A stretch of 13,331 nucleotides of DNA from Chromera velia. Lineage: Eukaryota; Sar; Chromeraceae. The notes under the pieces were generated by a model. The model was not told the DNA's origin and searched no databases. It saw nothing but the letters and a program-made list of their open reading frames with translations. How positions within the stretch are numbered: position 1 is the first letter of the stretch; the number at the start of each line of letters is the position of its first letter. Where the stretch lies: positions 804 through 14,134 of the forward strand of contig JAHBMJ010003077.1 in assembly GCA_018398765.1 (NCBI GenBank), in the 5' to 3' direction. The translations under genes and the position numbers were made by a program. This document shows positions 7,069-13,331 of the stretch, one piece after another.

Positions 7069-7737
7069 GTCACTCAAAGAGGGTCTCTCTCTGTCTCAAT
7101 TTCTTTCTTTTCTCTCTGTCTATACGTGTGCTTGTGCTGCTTATGTGTATTCAGATGAAGACAGTCATGCGATGCGAGTTCATCGTCCTTCTGAGGAGTG
7201 TTTGAACTTCCGAGAACTTCAGAATTGACTGCCTTGATTTGCATTCCTTGGCTGAGGTTAGCAGCTTCGGTTTTTTCTCGGAGTTGGGGAGGCACCTTGA
7301 TGATATATCGAGGGGATGGGTGGAAATGAGCCTTGGCGTGCATCTTGAGGTCGAGGGTTGTTGTGTATACCCTTCGGTCGTGCGTTTAGTGCATCTTCAG
7401 TTGGGCTCTAACAGTATGGGAAAGGCAGCAGTCTTGATTAGTCTTTTATGGTCAAGCAAGTGGATGTGTTAAGTCACCCACGTTGTTGCTGTTTTGTCTT
7501 TCCAGAAGTTGGTGAAGTTTAACCCTTCGATTTGTTGACTGCATGGCCAAAATGATTGAACGATTTGCAAACATCTTCATGATTGAAGCAGGCCCCGTCT
7601 CTGTGAAGGAAATTTCTCATTTTCTGAGTCGTATTTAAACCCTTTCTCCCAAACAGTAGATCTTGTCTTATTTAAAAATGATCCTTCTATTTAAAATTTA
7701 GTTTAACTTAACTTCCTCCTCTTCTCTATGCATGCAG
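7069..7737 (+). other. Intron 6, with a possible extra exon
   Basis: From donor GTCACT (7069) to acceptor TATGCATGCAG (7737) is 669 bases. Within it, 7516-7590 reads LTLRFVDCMAKMIERFANIF followed by MIEAGP in one frame, ending near a GTCTCT donor-like site, and is protein-like. A TTTCCAG acceptor lies at 7505. However, the frame from that acceptor hits TGA in all three phases before or within this segment, so I could not build a consistent exon. The frame 7239-7536 is also open if TAA is Gln but has nondescript composition. Confidence 0.4.
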
Positions 7738-7806
7738 GGTAGATGCACAGACGAGCTTTTCAAGCGAGAAAAGGCATCAATGTGGCCTTCCCTTACAACA
7801 AGTTCC
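7738..7806 (+). CDS. Unrecognised spliced gene, exon 8 (tentative)
   Basis: In phase 0 after CATGCAG, the peptide reads GRCTDELFKREKASMWPSLT, then TSS, up to a strong donor GTGAGG at 7807. Alternatively, acceptor GGGTAG at 7742 gives another protein-like frame, MHRRAFQARKGINVAFPYNK, then FREERTFLCVA, with a donor GTCGTT at 7836. Both alternatives join the same final exon at 7898 in the right phase, so the sequence alone does not decide between them. Confidence 0.4.
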
Positions 7807-7897
7807 GTGAGGAGAGGACATTTCTATGTGTTGCGGTCGTTCATATGCATGCGCGCCTTTTCCCCTTTGACCCGATGTGCCATGAATCAGTAGACAG

Positions 7898-8023
7898 AAA
7901 GGAACAGTAACAGCAGAGGTCTGCTTCGTTCCTGTAATTTAAAAACCGCACCCCGCGAAGCCGGAGGGAGAGTTGAAGTTTGACGAGGAGGAGGGAGAGA
8001 CGGGCATGGAGGTCTAAGTCTGA
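7898..8023 (+). CDS. Unrecognised spliced gene, last exon, ending at TGA
   Basis: After acceptor TAGACAG at 7897 the frame reads KGTVTAEVCFVPVI, TAA (7940-7942), KPHPAKPEGELKFDEEEGET, GMEV, TAA (8015-8017), V, TGA (8021-8023). The sequence past the first TAA is clearly protein-like (acidic tail with KPEGELKFDEEEGE), so the TAA is read through if this exon is right. TGA would be the true stop. An overlapping frame also runs DRKEQ-TAA-QQRSASFL-TAA-FKN to TGA at 7974, which is less convincing. No poly(A) signal was recognised. Confidence 0.45.
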
Positions 8024-8387
8024 CTGCTTTGGAAGGAGAAGATATGATTGAATTGTTCAGTCTTATTCAGTTTTTCCCTTCTCTCTTTGCATGTTTGTCT
8101 GTCTGATGGCAGTTCGAGCGTGTCAAGGCAGGTGGTAGAACGAAAAAGGCTTCGAAAAGCTGCATAAATAGACCTTTCTTTTGTTTTTAAACTGCTCAAT
8201 TCCCAGCAGAAACCCAGCAAAACTCTTTTACAGCAGAAACCGAGCATATCGATTCTTTTTTCGTTCTTGAGAGCCTCCATTTGAGCCTTTTCTAACTGTA
8301 GTTCATTTCAGCCGTCTCCTCATCACTTCTCTCCTTCTCAGTCTCTCCTCTTTCTTTCCTCTGCGCTTAGAGGGCAGCAGTAAAGTC
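8024..8387 (+). other. Leader between spliced gene and LINE ORF1
   Basis: No coding sequence is supported here. CAGCAGAAACC occurs at 8204-8214 and 8231-8241, a 27-base direct repeat. The stretch before the ATG at 8388 is pyrimidine-rich (about 8310-8365). This is probably the 5' untranslated region of the retrotransposon. I could not find its exact 5' end or a target-site duplication. Confidence 0.4.
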
Positions 8388-10744
8388 ATGGATGATGGTA
8401 GTAAGAAGCAACTCGATCCCCCGCCCCCTCCTAATATGCCTCTTGACGCCCAAGCAGCAAAGTCTCTCATTTCCGAAGCGGTGAAAGATATAAAGGGAGG
8501 GATTGAGAATCTCACTCAGGAATTTTCTAAAGTGTTCGTCTCCATGGACGACCATCAAGCAGAGCAGAAGAAGACCCACAATCTTATCGAAAAAGGGAAG
8601 GACAACCTTTGTATCTGTGAGGCGAAGATATCCGAGGTACAGATCTCTTTGTTGGAGCAGTGAGTGGACAGGAAAAAGAAGCTTGAGCTTCGTAAGAAGA
8701 ACTCAGAGGTGATCCATGGATTCGATTTTGAATTTCCCCCCCCAGGGCCGCATACTCAGGCTGATAAAGAGAAAGCATTGGCGATCGGAGCCCTGGACAA
8801 AGAGGAAGGATGGAGTAGGTTCAAGCAGATGGACTTTTCCCAACAGACGTACCCTTTTTCTCCTTTGTCCCGCTTTCTCTCCACGATGCAGGAAATTATG
8901 GAGGAGGAGGTTGAGAAAAGCACTTTTCCCGCCATCCCTGCCATCCTAGAGAAATGGAATATTCTCTCATTCTCCATCATCTTGAGGTCCAACAAGGGCA
9001 GGAGATGGACTATTGGTGAAATCAAGTTCGACCAGGAACACCACTGTCTCTTCTCCCACCTTTACGAAGCCTGCAGAGCCCAGATGAATGTCTTAGACAA
9101 GAGAGATCCCCTCTCTCTCTTCTCCCTTTTCTGGAAGACCACATCTAAGATCCGAATCCACACTAGGAGTTCCCCCTTCTACCGCCTCTTTGGTAAGGTG
9201 AAGAGAGCGGTGGCAAATGTAGAGAGGGGGTATGGCATCGCTACGCCGGAAGACAAGCAGCTTGCTCAGCAGTTAGGGGGGTTGCGTGAGGATTTCTTGA
9301 AGGCTGGGGAGAGGGAGAAGAGAGCTGGGTTGACCACCAAGCTCTTTACATTCCATTTAGAGTGGACAATGACAGACATGTTCTCTCGTTTCCGCTCCGA
9401 AGACGCTTACGAGGTGCCTACAGACCCCAGACAACCCAGAGTTGCCTTGACTGAAACCGGAGAGGGGGGGAAGAGAAAAGCAGACCATAATTCCCCGGGC
9501 ACTATCGAGCAGGAACAAAAACACAGGTCGAAGCAGAAAGAGACTTCCGGAATCAACAACCGCCGTCTCGCTTTTATAACTGCGATGCAAAGGGGCAGAG
9601 ATGCGGGGGTTAGCGAGGGATGGGGTGGGGGTCCACTGAATTAGTCAGGAGATGTGGGTGCAATGGACGTTGATGAATCCATGGAGGGTCGGGGGGAAGG
9701 GAACGGGGGGGCTTAGCCCCCCCAGCAGCAATAAACTGCAAGCAAATCCCCCCCCTCCACGGGGGAAGGTAATCAGAAGAAGCAGAGGGATACCACCCCC
9801 CTCCCCCCGTCTATGCGAGTCCCTCTTCAGTGCCCCGTTTCTCGCCGCTGGTCCTCCGTCGCCCGTCTCCGTCCGCCTATCCCCCCTCCCTCACAAGAAC
9901 ATCCCACACACCTTGAGACCAACGCGTTGCAACGCTTGTTTTTGTGGATGACTAAAAAGATTGGACACCGTGCCCCCCACACAAGAAAGCAGGAAGGAGC
10001 GAAGGGGGCGTAGTCCAGGTGCATCGGTCACCCCATGAACAGACGTTCTTCCTCTTCTCCTTCTCACCATAAGTGTGCGAATCTTCTCGGCAAGACAGCT
10101 CCACTCTTTGACTCCCTTGACATGCCAATCCCTTCAGCCCCTCCTCTTTCCTCCCTTTTGCATCACTCCCTTTCTTCACAATCTCCTGACGCTTGCTTTT
10201 CCGCCTTAACTCCTTCGAAAACCCCTCCGCTCACTTCTTCCTCCCTCACTTTCTCTGATAAACTGACCACTCACACGTCTGCTCCCTGTGCTAGGCTTGC
10301 AGCCCCTTTGCTCCCTTCGCTTGCAGGCGCGTCTCTGCCCGCTGGGATGGTGGGCAGAAACAGATGGTCTGTGCTGGGGGAGGAAAAAGAGGAAGATAAG
10401 AGCACCAACGTGAGTAGCCAGTCTACTCAGTCTTCTCCTCACGTTTTTCTCCATCCATCGTCTTTTCCCCCACTTAGCTCCTGGTTTGGGGCTCTCGTCC
10501 GGTTTGGGATGGTTTGCCTTCTCCCCTTTCCTCTCTTCTTCCTCATTCTCCAGTCAAGGAATGCATTCCGCTCTCCTCTGTGATTCCTCCCCCTGGCTTC
10601 ATCCCGATGAGTGGGTGGGATGGTCTGGGGTTCAAAAGTGAGATAACAAGGAAAAAGGCAGCGAGGAGGAACAGACGGGCAAAAGATAGAAAAAAAAGAA
10701 GCAAGAAGAGAATTGAGAAGGGCAAAGGGACAGGTGATTTCTGA
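8388..10744 (+). CDS. LINE ORF1 (gag-like RNA-binding protein), in-frame TGA and a frame change
   Basis: The start ATG at 8388 opens MDDGSKKQLDPPPPPNMPLD. A probable amphipathic helical or coiled-coil part follows (SEAVKDIKGGIENLTQEFSK), then a TGA at 8661-8663. The same frame resumes at once (DRKKKLELRKKNSEVIHGFD) and runs through a globular region (about 8700-9440) and a Lys/Arg/Gln-rich link (QEQKHRSKQKETSG). It passes TAG 9642, TAG 9714, TAA 9732 (after CAG CAG CAA) and TAG 10011. A Ser/Pro-rich part with GRNRWSVLGEEKEEDK follows, and the frame ends at TGA 10581. A basic tail (WDGLGFKSEITRKKAARRNR, RAKDRKKRSKKRIEKGKG) lies in frame 2 and ends at TGA 10742. This implies one frame change near 10.47-10.56 kb. 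It probably coats the element RNA. The family was inferred from position and composition; no domain was matched. Confidence 0.55.
8661..8663 (+). other. In-frame TGA inside LINE ORF1
   Basis: The codon before is CAG (LLEQ) and the codons after read VDRKKKLELRKK in the same frame. It is the only internal TGA in about 1,600 codons of convincing LINE reading frame. It is best explained as a point mutation of CGA or TGG in this copy, since TGA ends frames elsewhere in the window. Confidence 0.7.
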
Positions 10745-13331
10745 TGGTGCACTGAATACAGAATGTTTGGCTTCCCCCTCCCCCTCTTTCTCCCCTTCTC
10801 TCTCTCAATCTTGTCTGGGTCCTTTCCCTACCGTCTCTTGTTCGTCTTCAGATTTATGTTCTTTTCCTTCCCCCACCACACCCTCTCCAGCTCGCTCTTT
10901 CCCGCTTCTTCCCCCCCCCCCTATGAACTGTACGTGTTTGCTGAATGATATATCCTTTCCATGTGTTCCTCCGTGCCTCTCTCTCCCTGTTGCCTCTCAG
11001 TCCGACTTTGCTGTTCGTGCTCTTCCTCCATCTGCCTCACTTCCATTTCCCCTCACTCCACCTCCATTGGCACCCCCTTCTTTTTGCTTCTCCCTGTCCT
11101 CTCTGCCTGTTGTTCAAGCGGCCTGCGGACCAAGCTACGGTGTTCCTCTTGGACCAGGTGCTTCTTTCTTCTCCTCAGCTTCCTCTCTCCCTCTCCCTCC
11201 ACCCATCTATTCTCGTTCGGCTTTTTCCTTCCTACCCCCCCCGCAGAGAGAATGTGGAAAGGGGGAGCAGCAGTCGAACAGTTAGGCCTTAGGTAGCAAA
11301 TTGAGGGATGGGGAGAAAAGTAAACGAAGAAAGAGACATGATGCAAAGGAGAGAAATGAAAAGGGAGAGAAAGGCAAGGAAAAGCCCGACAAGCAGGGCC
11401 GCAACAGACGGGGGGGGAATGAAGGGAGATGTTGTAACTGCAAGGCCCCTGCAGGCGGATATCGCCTGTCATCCAGATGCTCATGCGCTAGAGGGTCAGA
11501 ATCTCTCCCAGCAAGACCCTGTGTCAATTGCGACTGTCTTGAAAAGAGGTGCTGCAATAACCCCCTAAATGGAAAGAGTCTCAAATCTGCCCCTCGACGG
11601 GAGCTGCATAAAGACAGACAACAAGAAAGAGAACGCCGTAGGAGGAGATATGAGCATAATTTTCTGTCCTCGCCTTCCCCCTCTTCCTTTTCTTCTGTCT
11701 CTGATTCTTCCTTCTCTTCTTCTAGATCTTCTGATGACAGGGACGAGGAGGACCGAGCCCTCATTCATGGAGGCTTACGCTCTTTTGCAAGAATTTGTGC
11801 ACTGAAGGGTGGAAAGGGAAAGAGAAGAGAATATGATTTCTGGAGGAGGGGCGCTTCCGACTTCGCATGGATAAGTGCAGATCAACTAAAGAAAGATGAG
11901 AAGCGTCTGGTGTGTGCTTTCTGGGCCGGTCGTAGGGAAGCATGCAGACTCAGAAAGTGTGAAAACCGACAAAAGCATCATGCAGGTTCTCCTTCCAACC
12001 TTCCCCCCCCTCCAGTTGCAGTGTTGTCGTCCTCCTCCTCCTCCTCCTCCTCCTCCTCCTCTTCTCCTTTTTCCTCATCCTCTTCCTCTTCTTCTTCTTC
12101 TTCTTCTTCTTCTTCTTCTTCTTCTTCTGCTTCTGTTTCTTTTTCTTCTTCCTCTTCTGCTTCGGCTTCTGCATATGCTTCTGCTTCTGCCCCACCGGTG
12201 CGCCCCTCTGTAACCTCTTCAATCCCTCAATAGGTCTTTCAGCCGTCCCCCCCCTCCCTTCTCTTTTCTTCTGTATCCTCATCCTCCCACAATGTTTTCT
12301 CTCCTTCTTACGATGTGAAGTCTGGTTTCATGACTTCAGGAAAAAGGAAACTCACAGTAAAAACGGTAAATGTGGGGGGGCTGGGGTTACGTATACGAAG
12401 CAAGGCTCCCGAGCGGTGGCTGGCCGCTTGCCAGGCAGACATTGTGGTATTGACTGAAAGGAAGTGCCCCTCCATGCCCGTAAGAACATCCACTCACACA
12501 GAGCATAATTTCGATCACTTTGAGTGGTTGAGAAGGAAAATCAAAGCAGAAGGGTCGAGAAGGAAAGCCGCAACCATCGGGGAAGCAAGGACAGGGGGTG
12601 TATGCATCCTAGTCAGGAATTCTTTAGTTCATGAACTGTAGCCAAGGTGGGAGCTGGTAGGTCAAAATCTGGTCCATCTGTCAGTGAATGTGCCTTCTCC
12701 CTCAGAAGGGGGGGAGTCAGCCATGAGAGTCCTCCATGTCTTCGGTATGTACTTTCTACTTAGAGAGTCTGATCTGAGATAGAGAGACAGGGAGCAAAGA
12801 GACAGAGAGAGAGAGGGTGTGATCGATGCACTGTGTTAGGTACCTCTTGAGGATTTGCGTATCCTGGTTGGGGATATGAACGGCAAGCTGGGGACTTAGG
12901 TGCCGGAAGGGCTGACTTGGGAAAGAATGCTATGTTCCACTGATGAAAGCAGAGAAGAGAACGAAGTTGATGCTTGCAAGCCCTCTCGATTGTCAGCCTG
13001 CAGCCATGGCAGTCAACCTGATGAGCAAGGGAATTGGCTGATCCATCTTTGTGAACGCTCTAACTTAATTCCTCTCCATGGTCTGTCTTTGAAATGTGAG
13101 AGGCTGGGTGTTGATGTCTCCTTTCCAGGCCCGTGCACCTTTTTTAAAGCAGGAGAAGAAACAACAGCGATTGATCACTTTTTTGTAGATCCTTTTCTTT
13201 TAATAGCCTGGTCCTCTGCCACTTCAAACCTGGAAGCTGACTTTGCCTCCCAACCTGTTGTTCTTTCTCTTTCTTTTTTTCTTGATTCATCTCCTCCTCC
13301 TATGTCTTCTGATCCTCCGCATGCCCCCACG
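10743..13331 (+). CDS. LINE ORF2, partial: Cys cluster, Ser tract, APE endonuclease
   Basis: Frame 0 is open from 10647 to the window end (894 codons) with no TGA or TAA. It has six TAG codons, at 11283, 12231, 12639, 12780, 12837 and 12897. The first in-frame ATG after ORF1 is at 10923, so the true start is uncertain. Order of parts: a Ser/Pro-rich N-terminus; a basic region (SKRRKRHDAKERNEKGEK); a Cys cluster (11430-11555); a second basic/Ser region; a Ser tract (about 12027-12190); and the endonuclease (12348-13190). The endonuclease shows VKTVNVGGL (Asn at 12369), DIVVLTE (Glu at 12456), GGVCILVRNS, ILVGDMN (Asp at 12873) and AIDHFFVD (Asp-His at 13173). These match the N, E, D-x-N and D-H positions of APE-type LINE endonucleases, which nick the target DNA. 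The RT should follow beyond the window. Confidence 0.8.
11430..11555 (+). other. Cys-rich cluster upstream of the endonuclease in ORF2
   Basis: The spacing is CC-x-C-x12-C-x-C-x11-C-x2-C-x-C-x4-CC, ten Cys in 42 residues, flanked by basic sequence. The core is RPCVNCDCLEKRCCNN. It is not a CCHC zinc knuckle, because no His is present at the expected place. It probably binds zinc and may bind nucleic acid. No named domain was recognised. Confidence 0.6.
12027..12190 (+). repeat. (TCC)n/(TCT)n trinucleotide repeat encoding a Ser tract in ORF2
   Basis: TCC units are followed by TCT/TTC units, read as Ser in frame 0, giving a run of about 45 Ser broken by a few Pro/Phe/Ala/Val residues. In the other frames it gives poly-Leu (+) or poly-Lys (-) shadows, which are not genes. 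The tract sits as a linker directly before the endonuclease and probably varies in length between copies. Confidence 0.9.

Larger units (their letters stand above)
8024..13331 (+). mobile_element. Non-LTR (LINE-type) retrotransposon, 5' part, truncated by the window end
   Basis: Two consecutive ORFs lie on the plus strand. ORF1 has a coiled coil and a basic C-terminus. ORF2 carries an APE-type endonuclease, the order seen in many LINE clades. The reverse transcriptase, which should follow the endonuclease, lies beyond 13331. No LTR, primer-binding site or inverted repeat is visible. The 5' limit is set only by the end of the previous gene. The copy carries one in-frame TGA (8661) and a frame change near 10.5 kb, so it may be recently inactivated. 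Apart from those, the frames stay open if TAR is read as Gln. Confidence 0.8.

Noticed and set aside
7239-7536. Open frame if TAA is Gln, as an extra exon
   Set aside because: Nondescript composition, no convincing acceptor, and long open frames are expected by chance when only TGA stops.
8661-8663. UGA as a sense codon (Trp or Sec)
   Set aside because: Only one internal TGA occurs against sixteen TAR; TGA ends frames at 8021, 10581 and 10742, and no SECIS-like context was sought or seen.
10206-11764. Several minus-strand open frames opposite the LINE
   Set aside because: Low-complexity shadows of Ser/Pro- and Lys/Arg-rich plus-strand coding; two of them overlap each other in different frames.
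11896-12282. Poly-Pro/poly-Leu (+) and poly-Lys (-) frames
   Set aside because: Alternate-frame readings of the TCC/TCT repeat inside ORF2.

Overview
This is a nuclear window from a eukaryote. It holds spliced exons, long introns, microsatellites, and the 5' part of a two-ORF non-LTR (LINE-type) retrotransposon. It shows no operons, rRNA, tRNA or CRISPR. The clearest clue to the organism is its genetic code. In every convincing coding stretch the in-frame 'stops' are almost all TAG (one TAA), and the reading frame carries on unchanged past them, often inside Gln-rich sequence. TGA is the codon at which frames end. That is the pattern expected where UAG (and probably UAA) means glutamine and UGA is the stop. 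Among large-genome eukaryotes with ordinary long introns, ulvophyte green algae (Dasycladales, Cladophorales, Trentepohliales) are the best-known group with UAR=Gln. I favour that placement, but the sequence alone cannot prove it.

Layout. 1-2765: no gene I can support firmly. It holds a cluster of TTCGAA palindromes (151-392), a 17-bp direct repeat (519-569), an AT-rich stretch, a short GCCGGAGTAT tandem array (1571-1610) and one weak candidate exon (about 2051-2275). 2766-8023: a multi-exon plus-strand gene for an unrecognised protein of roughly 650 residues. Its exons are 2766-3024, 3885-4253, 4762-4857, 5187-5418, 5755-6378 (frame unresolved inside), 6676-6697, 6893-7068, 7738-7806 and 7898-8023. 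Most junctions agree in phase, and at least six TAG codons must be read through. 8024-8387: leader of the retrotransposon. 8388-10744: its ORF1. 10743-13331: its ORF2, which carries a Cys cluster, a long Ser tract and an APE-type endonuclease domain. ORF2 runs off the window before any reverse transcriptase is reached.

Structure worth attention. Introns 1 and 2 of the gene share a diverged copy of the same roughly 510-bp sequence. In intron 2 the copy runs exactly from splice donor to splice acceptor, which is what an introner (intron-generating element) or a duplicated intron looks like. The intron before exon 6 ends in four tandem copies of a complete 3' splice site, spaced 54, 48 and 47 bases, so the choice of acceptor changes the reading frame. 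Several donors read GTCA rather than the usual GTRA.

Limits: exon boundaries come from splice-site patterns and phase only. No transcript or homology search was available, and no known family was recognised for the spliced gene.
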